Positions 7,778-16,308 of a stretch of DNA of 64,000 nt are shown one piece after another; position 1 is the first letter of the stretch; every line of letters starts with the position of its first letter. The translations under genes and the position numbers were made by a program. The notes under the pieces are model-generated. The model had not been told where the DNA came from. It ran no database searches and saw only the letters and a program-made list of their open reading frames with translations. Source of the stretch: Wolbachia endosymbiont of Aedes albopictus (GTDB taxonomy: Bacteria > Pseudomonadota > Alphaproteobacteria > Rickettsiales > Anaplasmataceae); the NCBI RefSeq assembly GCF_024804185.1, contig NZ_CP101657.1, positions 620,001 through 684,000 on the forward strand. The letters run 5' to 3'.

Positions 7778-10146
7778 AAATAGGTGCCATACTAGATGGT
7801 AGCTTTAATAGCGCAATGGCAGGAAGTAGTGCTCAACTTTCTCGCCTTGGAGGTACAATAAGGCAACTTGATACATCGATGAAATCGGTATCAAAATTTA
7901 GAGAATTAAGTCGTAACACATTAGTTGCCAAGAGATCCTGGAAAGGCTTAGAAGTGCAAGTAACGTCCTTGGCTAAGCAAATGAAAACAACAGCAAAGCC
8001 AAGTAAAGATTTAAAGGCTCAGTTTGATAAGGCTAAGGAATCGGCAATAAAGGCCAAAACAGCGTACTTACAGAAGAGAGACACTTTACATGCGCTCAGT
8101 GAAGAATTTAAGAAAAGTGGAAAAAACATTCAATCTTTGATAAGAGATCAAGATAAACTAGGTGCTTCTGCAAACAGGCTGAGAAGTCAATATAGTAAGT
8201 TAAACTCCGCCATCAAAAAACGGGACATGTTTTTGGGAAAAAAAGCGTACTTTAAATCGCAAATGTTGGAAACGGCTGGACTTGCATTAACACTTGCAGC
8301 TCCGGTTAAAGTTGTAATTGATTTTGAAAATGCTATAGCTGATATTAAGGCAGTGATAAAACTTTCTGATGACAAGGAAGATAATGATAGAGAATTTATA
8401 GAACTTGGTAAAATGTTAAAAGGGCTATCCCGTACAATACCACTATCTGCTGCAGAGTTAGCACAAATAACTACAAGTGGTGCTCGACTTGGTATTAAAG
8501 AAAAAAAAGATCTTTTAGAATTTACAGAAATAGTATCAAAAATGGCAGTAAATTTTGGTATGAGTGTAGAACAAATAGGAAGTGATGTTAGTAGTTTTTA
8601 TAACATTTATAAAATGAGCCTAAAAGATCTAAGAAACTTTGGAGACTTAGTAAATCACCTTGCAAGCAATACTTCTGTTGAACCAAAAGATTTAATGGCA
8701 GGAATAAATATAGCCAGTGGTGCGGCAAGACAATTTGGTTTGGAGATTGAGCAGATAGCTGGCTTAGTAAATGCTTTCGTTATGTTAGGAAAACAACCAA
8801 AGAAAGCGGCAGAAATGATAAATGGTGTGCTGGTAAAACTTCAAACGGCAGGGAAGCAAGGAGATGAATTTAGAGAAACACTAGAAGAAATTGGGATAGA
8901 TATAGAAGAGCTTGAAGAGAGTATCAAGGAAAACCCTCACAAAGCACTACTGGATTTTTTTGAAATTTTAAAAAAAATAGATAAACATGATCGGGCTGAT
9001 ATTCTGTTAAAACTCTTTGGACAGGGAACCGAAGATGATATAGCACTACTACTTGAAAACTCAAAAGCATATGAAAAGGTGCTGGATTTATTATCTGATG
9101 AAGGGAAACGTGCAAATTCATTGCAGGAAGAATTTAATGGCCGTGTGAGTACAACAGCTAACCAATTGCGATTGCTGAAAAATTCAATAGCAGAAGTTGG
9201 TATGAATTTAGGTTCAGTGATGTTGCCTGTTTTAAAACCTATAGCTGAGAAGTTAAAATGGGCAAGTGAAAATATAGCTTCATTTGCAGAAGAATATCCC
9301 ACTGTAACTAAAGTAATCATGGGTACTATAGCAGCGCTAATAAGTCTTAAAGTTCTATTAGTAGGTGGTGGTTATATACTTAGTCTTTTCATGGGAACAG
9401 TTTGGAGTTTAGCAGCAAAAGCAATAGCAACATTTTCTGTTCTATCGACATACGCTATTCCAGCAGTAATTACTGGACTGAGTGTTTTAAAAGTTACGAC
9501 TCTGAGCTTAGCAATAAAAGCTTTTCCTCTGCTATCATTAGCTCTTTCTGCAGTAGTAGAAGGATTTAGGATCTTAACAGCAGCAATGATAAGTAATCCT
9601 ATAGGAGCAGTTATTGCTGCAATTGCAACTGGTGCAACACTTATTATAACTAACTGGCAAAAGGTAAAGAACTTTTTCTCTAGCATCTGGGAATACATAA
9701 AATCGATAATAAAACCCATTGGAGAAATGTTTTCATGGATGGGAAATACTGTTGGTGGCATATTTGGAAAGGTTGCCGAAAATAGCCCACTGAAAGAATT
9801 TGAAAAAAGAAAAAGTATTGTTGCTGAAATACATACTCCCCTTAAAAGTAGCATTTCTAGTAATCTGTCAAATAATAGTGCGATTAAAGAAATGTCTGAG
9901 AGAAACAAGAGCTTTATTGAGGAGAAAAAATCTATAGAAGGTAATCAAGTTAATGAAATATTTGAAAAAAACAGATTTGAAAAGAAAGAGTCAAAAACAC
10001 ATAACCAGACATTTAATCAAACGTTTAATATAATTGTTAAAGCAGAGCCTAACCAAGACACTCGTAGCATTGCTGATGCAGTAATAGAAAGGTTTAGAGA
10101 ACAAGCAAGAGGGGCTCTTTTTGACACAGTGGAGGAGATGTATTAA
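7759..10146 (+). CDS. phage tail tape measure protein (P2 gpT-like)
   Basis: A 795-residue protein. Residues about 1-170 are helical coiled coil; residues about 190-330 carry the TP901-type tape measure core, starting FENAIADIKAVIKLSDD and including LSAAELAQITTSGARLGI. Several hydrophobic segments follow between about 510 and 650, and the C-terminal part is charged. This protein sets tail length and is threaded through the tail tube. It overlaps the chaperone extension by 19 bases and abuts gpU without a gap. The length is normal for WO prophages and the frame is intact. Confidence 0.93.
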   Translation: MSTLSVKIGAILDGSFNSAMAGSSAQLSRLGGTIRQLDTSMKSVSKFRELSRNTLVAKRSWKGLEVQVTSLAKQMKTTAKPSKDLKAQFDKAKESAIKAKTAYLQKRDTLHALSEEFKKSGKNIQSLIRDQDKLGASANRLRSQYSKLNSAIKKRDMFLGKKAYFKSQMLETAGLALTLAAPVKVVIDFENAIADIKAVIKLSDDKEDNDREFIELGKMLKGLSRTIPLSAAELAQITTSGARLGIKEKKDLLEFTEIVSKMAVNFGMSVEQIGSDVSSFYNIYKMSLKDLRNFGDLVNHLASNTSVEPKDLMAGINIASGAARQFGLEIEQIAGLVNAFVMLGKQPKKAAEMINGVLVKLQTAGKQGDEFRETLEEIGIDIEELEESIKENPHKALLDFFEILKKIDKHDRADILLKLFGQGTEDDIALLLENSKAYEKVLDLLSDEGKRANSLQEEFNGRVSTTANQLRLLKNSIAEVGMNLGSVMLPVLKPIAEKLKWASENIASFAEEYPTVTKVIMGTIAALISLKVLLVGGGYILSLFMGTVWSLAAKAIATFSVLSTYAIPAVITGLSVLKVTTLSLAIKAFPLLSLALSAVVEGFRILTAAMISNPIGAVIAAIATGATLIITNWQKVKNFFSSIWEYIKSIIKPIGEMFSWMGNTVGGIFGKVAENSPLKEFEKRKSIVAEIHTPLKSSISSNLSNNSAIKEMSERNKSFIEEKKSIEGNQVNEIFEKNRFEKKESKTHNQTFNQTFNIIVKAEPNQDTRSIADAVIERFREQARGALFDTVEEMY

Positions 10147-10485
10147 GTGTTACTTGGAAAATTTAAATTTGATCCAGTGAGCCTCAGGTACAGTAAAGAG
10201 CAGAGGTGGCATACAATTGAATGTATCGAGAAAACATCACTGCAGAATATCGGCTCAGGTATTGAGAATATTGATTTAACAGGAGTGATTTATCCGCATC
10301 TTCAAAATGGCAGTTTAGAACAACTAAGGAATATGCGTGAGCCAAATGTTTTAGTCGATGCTTTAGGAAAGGTGTTAGGAAATTTTGTCGTTACTAATGT
10401 AGAAGAAAAACAAACATTATATTTCCCTTGTGGATTACCAAGAAAGGTAGAGTTTCAATTAAAGTTAAAAAGCTACAACAAGTGA
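10147..10485 (+). CDS. phage tail protein gpU-like
   Basis: A 112-residue protein starting with GTG immediately after the tape measure stop. The LLGKFKFDP opening, the central IDLTGVIYPHLQNG stretch and the ending LPRKVEFQLKLKSY match the P2 gpU family, which terminates or caps the tail tube. Its stop overlaps the GTG of gpX, indicating translational coupling in the gpT-gpU-gpX-gpD order of P2-like phages. Confidence 0.88.
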   Translation: MLLGKFKFDPVSLRYSKEQRWHTIECIEKTSLQNIGSGIENIDLTGVIYPHLQNGSLEQLRNMREPNVLVDALGKVLGNFVVTNVEEKQTLYFPCGLPRKVEFQLKLKSYNK

Positions 10486-10688
10486 TTTACTACTTTACCA
10501 AGGATAAAGAAATGCTGGATTATATTTGTTGGAGGCATTATGGTTACAGTAGTGGGGCAGTGGAAGTGGTCTTGGAAAAAAATCCTGGACTTCCAGAGTA
10601 TGGGAGCTTTCTACCAGCAGGATTGAAAATTAAGTTGCCTGAGATTCAAAAGATATCACAGAAGTCTGTTGTAAAAATTTTAGATTAA
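10482..10688 (+). CDS. phage tail protein gpX-like
   Basis: A 68-residue protein starting at a GTG that overlaps the gpU stop; an in-frame ATG at 10428 lies inside gpU and is less likely. The sequence contains the LysM-like core of gpX: MLDYICWRHYG near the start, VLEKNPGL in the middle and LPAGLKIKLPE at the end, as expected for a small peptidoglycan-binding baseplate protein. Its TAA overlaps the next gene's ATG by one base. Confidence 0.88.
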   Translation: MIYYFTKDKEMLDYICWRHYGYSSGAVEVVLEKNPGLPEYGSFLPAGLKIKLPEIQKISQKSVVKILD

Positions 10689-11640
10689 TGAAGCCAGATT
10701 TTAACATAATAGCAGAAAATAACTCTATTACAGAGGCCTTAAGGAGTAGCTTAATATCTCTGCATATTACTGATGAATCAGGGACAACGAGTGATGAAGC
10801 TGAAATATGTCTTGAGTATGGAAGTAATGAGCTCAAGGGTGAGTTGAAAGTTTTCTAGGATATAAAGAGAGCGGGCTATTATCTATGGGTGTTTATATCG
10901 CAAGTGAAATCACAATACAAAGTCCACCACAAATCTTAAGAGTCAAGTGCTGTGCAGCAAATTTCAAAGGATCGCTGAAAGAAAAAACATCAAAAGAATG
11001 GAAAGAAATTACTTTAGGTGACTTAGTAAGAAAGATAGCAGAAAAGCACGGATATGAGGTGAAAATAGCACAAAAATTTGAAGATATATTTATATCACAC
11101 ATCACTCAAACAGATGAAAGTGACATAAATTTTTTGAGAAGGATAGGAGATGAGCATGAAGCAACGGTAAAACCTATAGGAGGCCATATAATTTTTATTC
11201 CCAAAGGAGGAGGAAAATCAGCAACAGGGAAGGTTTTAGGCACAACGTTACTGACACCAAAAGATGTGATAAATTGGAAAGTAAATTTTAATGTACGTAG
11301 TAAATATGGATCAGTTATAGCAAAATGGTACAGCTATGAAAGAGGAGAAACCATAGAAGAAAAAGTAGGCAATGAAGAACCAAGTTATCCGATACATAAG
11401 CTTTATTCTACTGCAGAATCAGCGATCAGTGCAGCAAGTGCTAAGCTCAGACGATTAAAACGCGGTGAAGCAAAATTAAACGTGACAATACCAGGCAATC
11501 CAGAGTTGTTTGCAGAAGCTAAAATAAATTTGTTGGGGTTTTGTCAGGAAATAGATGGCGAATGGGTAATAGAAAGGGCAGAGCACATTCTAGATAATAG
11601 AGGGTACCAAACTATGATAGAAGCAGTGTACCTTTCATAA
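10688..11640 (+). pseudogene. phage late control protein gpD, broken by a single-base frameshift
   Basis: The gene starts at ATG 10688 (MKPDFNIIAENNSITEAL) and runs to a TAG at 10856-10858. In the next frame the expected sequence continues at once as LGYKESGLLSMG and then 251 residues with no interruption from the ATG at 10885 to the stop at 11640. One extra T in the GTTTTCTAG run at 10851-10855 would restore a protein of about 317 residues, the usual gpD size. Known gpD proteins form the baseplate hub and fold like VgrG gp27. I see a one-base deletion; it may be real decay, a recoding event or a sequencing error. Confidence 0.85.
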
Positions 11641-11660
11641 ATTCTTTAACTTTATAGAGC

Positions 11661-11694
11661 ATATTTTTTATTAGAAACATTGTAAAATGTCTTA
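11661..11694 (+). promoter_or_regulatory. AT-rich upstream motif and possible promoter of the ankyrin gene
   Basis: ATATTTTTTATT followed by AGAAACATTG repeats the motif that brackets the toxin-antitoxin cassette. It contains a TGTAAAAT -10-like element at 11681-11688, just before the ankyrin ATG at 11694. There is no convincing -35 box, so promoter activity is tentative; the shared motif is seen directly. Confidence 0.4.
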
Positions 11695-12761
11695 TGAGAA
11701 AAATTATAAAATATATTAACATTACTGTTGCCGGATGTTTTATATTGTTACTTTTTATAATTAATACAAAATCGAGGGAGGAATTACTATTTTTAGCTAT
11801 AGAGAATAATAACTTGAAAGAAGTAAAGACGTTACTTGAAAAAGGTGTAGATCTCAGTGTTCAAAATAACAAGGGAAACACACCTTTAAATGAAGCTGTT
11901 TTCAAGGGACATACAGAAGTGATAAGGTTACTTTTGGATAATGGAGTAAGTGCTAATTATGTAGATAATAATGGAAGGACCCCATTACTCATAGCTGCCA
12001 CGCACGGACATATAGAAACAGTTAAGTTACTTTTGAATAATGGAGCAAACGTTAACTTAATATCACATACTAAAAAAGGACGCGAAGCTGCCCCTTTACT
12101 TTTAGCGATTATAAGTGGATCCCCAGAAATGGTAGAACTGCTTTTAAATAATGGTGCAAATGTTAACCTTCGACATAACAAAGGAATGACACCATTACAC
12201 GCATCTGTTTTAGAAGGAAATATAGAAATAGCAAAACTACTTTTAAATAATGGGGCGGGTGTTAATTTTACAAATAATGAGGGACTTGTTACACCTTTAT
12301 ACTTAGCTATGTTTCAGCAAGACACAGAGATGATAAAATTCCTTTTAAGTAATGGAGCAGATGTAAATTTTGTAGATCGCAATGGAGTTACACCTTTATT
12401 TACGGCTGTTAATGATGAACGTACAGAAATAGTAAAACTACTTTTAGAGAATGGAGCAAAAGTTAATTTTGCATACAATAATTCAGTTATACCTTTGCAT
12501 TTGGCTGTTTTGCGTGGACATATAGAAGTGGCAAAGCTGTTGTTAAGGGATGGAGCAGACGTTTATTTTTCTAATAGTGATGGTAATACAGCTTTACACG
12601 TTGCTGCTTCTGGTGGACATATAGAAATAGTAAAGTTACTTTTAGAGTATGGGGCAGAGGCTAATCTTGAAAATGATTACGGTAGTACACCTTTTCACAT
12701 AGCTGCTGATAATGGACATGAAAAAATAGTAAGATTACTTTTGAGTGATAGATATCAATAA
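11694..12761 (+). CDS. ankyrin repeat protein with N-terminal membrane anchor (WO moron)
   Basis: A 355-residue protein. Residues about 8-25 form one hydrophobic segment after three basic residues, so it is either membrane-anchored or secreted. From about residue 30 to the C-terminus there are nine or ten ankyrin repeats of 33-34 residues with the usual G(N/R)TPL, A, GH and VKLLLxNGA pattern. Ankyrin proteins are common in Wolbachia, often beside WO tail genes, and are suspected host-interaction proteins; this one's target is unknown. It lies directly after gpD, the usual place for an ankyrin gene in WO prophages, and has its own upstream AT-rich motif. Confidence 0.9.
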   Translation: MRKIIKYINITVAGCFILLLFIINTKSREELLFLAIENNNLKEVKTLLEKGVDLSVQNNKGNTPLNEAVFKGHTEVIRLLLDNGVSANYVDNNGRTPLLIAATHGHIETVKLLLNNGANVNLISHTKKGREAAPLLLAIISGSPEMVELLLNNGANVNLRHNKGMTPLHASVLEGNIEIAKLLLNNGAGVNFTNNEGLVTPLYLAMFQQDTEMIKFLLSNGADVNFVDRNGVTPLFTAVNDERTEIVKLLLENGAKVNFAYNNSVIPLHLAVLRGHIEVAKLLLRDGADVYFSNSDGNTALHVAASGGHIEIVKLLLEYGAEANLENDYGSTPFHIAADNGHEKIVRLLLSDRYQ

Positions 12762-12856
12762 TAGCCACACAAAGGATATTACAAAGTTATCTTTCTGCTT
12801 CATCCATTAATAAAACAATGAAATTTTAAGCTTAGCAGCTAAACACCAAATGTAGA

Positions 12857-13258
12857 TTAAGCAAATACATTACGTATTAAACCTATTGGGAATTCTTTTA
12901 AAATTAACATTTCAATCATTATATATGCAAAACCAAAAGATTCCAAATCTGACCCAAATGCTCTTATTCCTTGTACTTCCTCAGGCAACACTACGTCATC
13001 ATGGGAAATATGTGGTATCGTAAATGTTCTTACTTTTCGTTTTCCACGTTTTCCCACTGTTGCTGGTGCTCCTGGCGTTTGTGTTGGTAATAGGCTCAAA
13101 ACACCGTTTTGCTCTTCTATCGTAATATGTCGGAATCTTACCGATCTACTTGGAAATAAATTTAAATTTTCGACGCGACCATGATTTATCGGCAATATGT
13201 TCATTGCATTTGTTAATGCTGTCATACTAAATGCCGGATTTGTAAATGGATTTTGCAT
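12857..13258 (-). pseudogene. phage major capsid protein E, N-terminal fragment
   Basis: The 133-residue frame begins MQNPFTNPAFSMTALTNAMN and contains LPINHGRVENLNLF, EQNGVLSLLPT and SHDDVVLPEEVQGIRAFGS, typical of the N-terminal third of the E-type major capsid family (about 330-350 residues). After the GSDLESF segment the sequence turns into unrelated hydrophobic residues and stops, so the rest of the gene is missing. It lies on the strand opposite to the tail genes, upstream of a head-decoration remnant in its own reading direction, and so is part of a small inverted head-module fragment. Confidence 0.8.
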
Positions 13259-13317
13259 ATTTTTCGCCCTTTAATGCTGTATGTTTTAAGTTGGTTTTGC
13301 TCTTCAGTTGAGCAGTT

Positions 13318-13555
13318 TTAAACTCCCTTACGAATGATGATGCCACGTGCTTCAAGTTGCTTTATTGCTGCAGCTTTTTGCTCCTCAGTGATATTTGCTG
13401 GCCACACCACTGCATGATCTGCTAGCATTGCTATACGTGTAATGATTACTGCTTTGGTGGTTTCCGTTGCGTTTACATCACTTGTTATTACACCTATCGC
13501 TGTTTGCGTTCTATCTGTCGCTGTTGGATTAATAACCTTTAGCAGTAATAGTAAC
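13318..13555 (-). pseudogene. phage head decoration protein (lambda gpD-like), C-terminal fragment
   Basis: Read on the reverse strand, this interval encodes about 70 residues: KVINPTATDRTQTAIGVITS, then TKAVIITRIAMLADHAVVW and ITEEQKAAAIKQLEARGIII, ending RKGV and TAA at 13318. This is the C-terminal pattern of head-stabilising or decoration proteins. Upstream, near 13555, it loses sense exactly where the forward-strand coiled-coil gene begins, so this is a rearrangement junction. In its own direction it precedes the capsid E fragment, the normal head-gene order. Confidence 0.7.
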
Positions 13556-13556
13556 G

Positions 13557-13751
13557 ATGTTAATACAGACGGTAGCGGCGATATGGTGGCTCGCCAAGCT
13601 AGATTTACGGGTTCACATTCATGATAAATTTATAGAGCAGAACAACGGATTAACTGTTACGGTATACCGGCTTGAGGAGAGAATAAAAAATCTTTCTGAG
13701 GAACTTGATGAGTTTAAATTACAAGTTTTAAGCGGGAAAATTAAATCTTAA
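13557..13751 (+). CDS. small membrane/coiled-coil phage protein, 5' end probably lost
   Basis: A 64-residue frame with a hydrophobic start (IQTVAAIWWLAKLDLRV) followed by a predicted coiled coil (YRLEERIKNLSEELDEFKLQ). The size and layout recall small phage proteins near lysis or holin genes, but I do not recognise it. It begins exactly at the junction with the inverted head-decoration fragment, so the ATG may be internal and the gene truncated. It lies 27 bases before the patatin gene. Confidence 0.45.
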   Translation: MLIQTVAAIWWLAKLDLRVHIHDKFIEQNNGLTVTVYRLEERIKNLSEELDEFKLQVLSGKIKS

Positions 13752-13778
13752 CATCTTTATCTAAATTTTCATTTCACA

Positions 13779-14183
13779 ATGACTAGATATATCTTGTCCG
13801 TTGACGGCGGAGGCATAAGAGGCATCATACCAGCGATAATATTAGCAGAAATAGAAAAGAGAACAAGGAAGCCTATTTCTCAAATCTTTGATCTAATGGC
13901 TGGTACTTCAACAGGCGGAATTGTTGTTGCTGGATTATGTAAAAAAGATGAACAGGGAAATCCCCAATATTCAGCTAATGATTTAGTTGAGCTTTACCAA
14001 GAGTACGGAGCATATATTTTCAAGTCTTCATTTTTTAGGCAATCAATACTATCGTGGTTTAACTGTGCACAATACCCATATGAAAACATTGAATCAGTAC
14101 TGGATAAGTATTTTGGTGAGGATATTCTTAAAAACACTTTAAGTAAGGTGTTGATTACAAGCCAAATATTATCGAACCACTGA
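13779..14183 (+). pseudogene. patatin-like phospholipase, truncated at the 3' end
   Basis: The N-terminal 127 or so residues are patatin-like: the oxyanion loop DGGGIRG at residues 9-15 and the nucleophile motif GTSTG at 42-46 (Ser44). Full WO patatins are about 300 residues or more and need a later Asp-Gly-Gly motif for the Ser-Asp dyad; this is absent. After LSKVLITS the frame runs into baseplate gpJ sequence in another frame and stops. The product would be catalytically dead. Patatins usually follow the ankyrin gene at the tail end of WO, as here. Confidence 0.85.
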
Positions 14184-14962
14184 ACTTCGAAGAAATATTC
14201 TCGAGAATGAAAGAAGAGTTGGTGAAGCGTGACGCAAGTTTTACAGCATTAGTAGAAAGTGACCCAGCGATAAAGATTTTAGAAGTAGCAGCATGGAGAG
14301 AACTTTTGCTGAGACAAAGAATAAATGAAGCAGTAAAAAGTAATTTACTTAAGTTTGCAAGGGGAAATGATCTTGATAATTTAGCTGAATTTTATGGTGT
14401 AGAAAGGGAAAAAGGGGAAGATGATGAACGTTTCAGAAAAAGAATTAAAGCAAAGATAGTTGGCTGGAGTACTGGAGGGAGTAAAGAACATTATCGATCT
14501 CATGCACTCTCAGCAGATAGAAGAGTAAAGGATGCGCTGGTTGAATCAAAAGTGCCAGGAAGTGTAGAGATCTCGATTTTATCCACGGAGTTATCCACAA
14601 ATGGCATAGCATCTGAAGAACTACTGGATATTGTAAAAAAGCAAGTCACCAGGGATGATATAAGGGTATTAACAGATACGATAACAGTAGTTGGTTGCAA
14701 TATTATTGAAATAGATATCCACAGCAGAATTAGCATAAGTTCTATAACATCAGAGGAAGAAATTAAAAAGCAATTTATCGAAAAGTTTGAAGCAAGCAAA
14801 AGACTCGGATGGAGTATTACAAGATCATGGATTATAGCGAATCTTTTTGTAGATGGGGTGAGTAACGTAGAGCTGTTAGAGCCAAAGGAAGATGTTGTTG
14901 TAGCAGGAAATGAGTGTGCTAAATTGGAAAATTTGAGAATCGAATTAGTGAGGCAAAACTGA
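14165..14962 (+). CDS. phage baseplate assembly protein J (gpJ-like), start altered by a junction
   Basis: From ATG 14207 there are 251 residues of a baseplate J-like protein: the LVESDPAIKILEVAAWRELL helix, the LAEFYGVEREKGEDDERFRKR segment and a C-terminal beta domain. The reading frame is open upstream to a TAA at 14144-14146, and the residues IIEPLNFEEIFSRM just before 14207 look like native gpJ, so the original start was probably further upstream and has been replaced by patatin sequence. The protein may still be made from ATG 14207, lacking about 15-20 N-terminal residues. The gpV and gpW genes normally found upstream are missing. Confidence 0.8.
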   Translation, partial: NIIEPLNFEEIFSRMKEELVKRDASFTALVESDPAIKILEVAAWRELLLRQRINEAVKSNLLKFARGNDLDNLAEFYGVEREKGEDDERFRKRIKAKIVGWSTGGSKEHYRSHALSADRRVKDALVESKVPGSVEISILSTELSTNGIASEELLDIVKKQVTRDDIRVLTDTITVVGCNIIEIDIHSRISISSITSEEEIKKQFIEKFEASKRLGWSITRSWIIANLFVDGVSNVELLEPKEDVVVAGNECAKLENLRIELVRQN

Positions 14963-16122
14963 TGCTATTACCACCAAATTCTACGAAACAAGAGCAAGCG
15001 ATAGTAGATGCAGTTGATTACAAAGTTGATACAAGTTGCATTAAGGGATTTAAATTCGGCTTAAAAGAAGAAATCCTACCTTGGTTAATCGAAGAATATG
15101 GCCTAGAAGAAATTCTATCATGGGTGAAGGATAAGAAGAAATCAATTAAAGAAGGAATAAAATTTCAAAGACTAAAAGGAACACCAGCATCGCTGAAAAT
15201 AGCATTAAAATGGGCAAATATAGAAGATATTACAATTATTGAAGAGCCACCAGGTGAACATTTCTTTGAATTACAGATAGGGATAAAAGATGTTCCGAAC
15301 GACTTCTTCGTTGATGCAGTAGTAGAACTAGCAAAACTATCATTGCCAGCAAGATCACGGCTAATGAGGATTTTTAACGATCACTACAACATTGGTAGGT
15401 TCATTTTAGATGAAAGTTTTTTTGGAAATTTGTTATCGGATTACTCAGGTGTAAAAATAGAAGAAGATGGACCGGTGTTATCATTTGGGAGAGTAAATTT
15501 TTTCAGGTCTCATGGTCCAGTTATTAGGATTGTAGAAAACTATCTACGCGATCATTATGAACGAGCTTTAAGCAATGATATATACCGGCTAGATGTAGCA
15601 ATACTTGGAGAAACCGAGCCTCACACAAAGAATTATAACGGTATTTATGAAAGAAGTCATCAGTGGAATAATTTAAAAACGTTATATCCGCTACCACAGA
15701 GCTTATTACCGGCAATAAAGTTTGCGAAAGCGCAGATAGTATTGTCGGACAGTTGGAGTTTAGGGGAAATAAACGCATGTTTTCCAGTAAGTAGTATAGA
15801 AGAGAGGGGAAAAAGGTTTTTACTAGGAAGTGATAAGCTATCTGAACAAGTGTGGAATTTAAAATACAAGCCAATTTTAGAAAGATTCAGCGTTACTCAC
15901 CACTACAAGGTAGAAGATTTTACCAACCAGAAAGTTATAAGATTTGGTTTAGCAAAGCACTATGTTCATTTTGAAAGCGGTTTAAATTCAGAGCAAAAGG
16001 ATTCAATACATGAACCGGAAAATTACATTTTAGTGTTGTACAGAGGTGTACTAACGTGGCACGAACATCGTCATTTAAACAGAAGTTGGAAGGAGACACA
16101 AGCTATATGTTTAATATGCTAA
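14962..16122 (+). CDS. phage tail protein I (gpI-like baseplate protein)
   Basis: A 386-residue protein overlapping gpJ by one base (TGATG), the normal J-I coupling. The N-terminal 160 residues have the gpI pattern: LPPNSTKQEQAI, then ILPWLIEEYGLEEIL and the KGTPASLKIALKW helix. The C-terminal half is longer than in P2 gpI, as is usual for WO, and ends WHEHRHLNRSWK. The start of a further gene overlaps its 3' end. The baseplate wedge function comes from the family; this copy is probably an orphan because most neighbouring phage genes are gone. Confidence 0.82.
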   Translation: MLLPPNSTKQEQAIVDAVDYKVDTSCIKGFKFGLKEEILPWLIEEYGLEEILSWVKDKKKSIKEGIKFQRLKGTPASLKIALKWANIEDITIIEEPPGEHFFELQIGIKDVPNDFFVDAVVELAKLSLPARSRLMRIFNDHYNIGRFILDESFFGNLLSDYSGVKIEEDGPVLSFGRVNFFRSHGPVIRIVENYLRDHYERALSNDIYRLDVAILGETEPHTKNYNGIYERSHQWNNLKTLYPLPQSLLPAIKFAKAQIVLSDSWSLGEINACFPVSSIEERGKRFLLGSDKLSEQVWNLKYKPILERFSVTHHYKVEDFTNQKVIRFGLAKHYVHFESGLNSEQKDSIHEPENYILVLYRGVLTWHEHRHLNRSWKETQAICLIC

Positions 16123-16166
16123 ACACTTATATTTATATCTTCATATACTACATTAACATTCAGTAA
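16056..16166 (+). pseudogene. remnant start of the phage gene after gpI
   Basis: Overlapping the gpI 3' end in another frame, GTG at 16056 opens MARTSSFKQKLEGDTSYMF and continues NML, after which the frame becomes AT-rich nonsense (NTYIYIFIYYINIQ) and stops at 16166. It looks like the first 23 or so codons of the tail gene that normally follows gpI, possibly the DUF4815-like gene whose 3' part opens this window. The identity is inferred from gene order. Confidence 0.4.
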
Positions 16167-16200
16167 AAATGTGTGTTTTTTGAAAAAAAGAAGTTGCTTT

Positions 16201-16228
16201 TTGATATCAAAACAGGCATAACTAGAAT
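16201..16228 (+). promoter_or_regulatory. possible promoter of the second ankyrin gene
   Basis: TTGATA at 16201-16206, a 16-base spacer and TAGAAT at 16223-16228, about 80 bases upstream of the ankyrin ATG at 16309. It lies in the 140-base gap after the phage remnant, so the ankyrin gene probably has its own transcription start. Confidence 0.45.
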
Positions 16229-16308
16229 AGTAGTGGGTAAACATAAGAAGTTTACTTTACGCTAGAATGAGCCAAATTGGCGTATGTTTTTATAGTGGGG
16301 TAACTAAA

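Noticed and set aside
9372-9908. A 178-codon reverse-strand frame inside the tape measure gene.
   Set aside because: It lies fully within a well-supported gene, and its hydrophobic look is the complement of the tape measure membrane segments.
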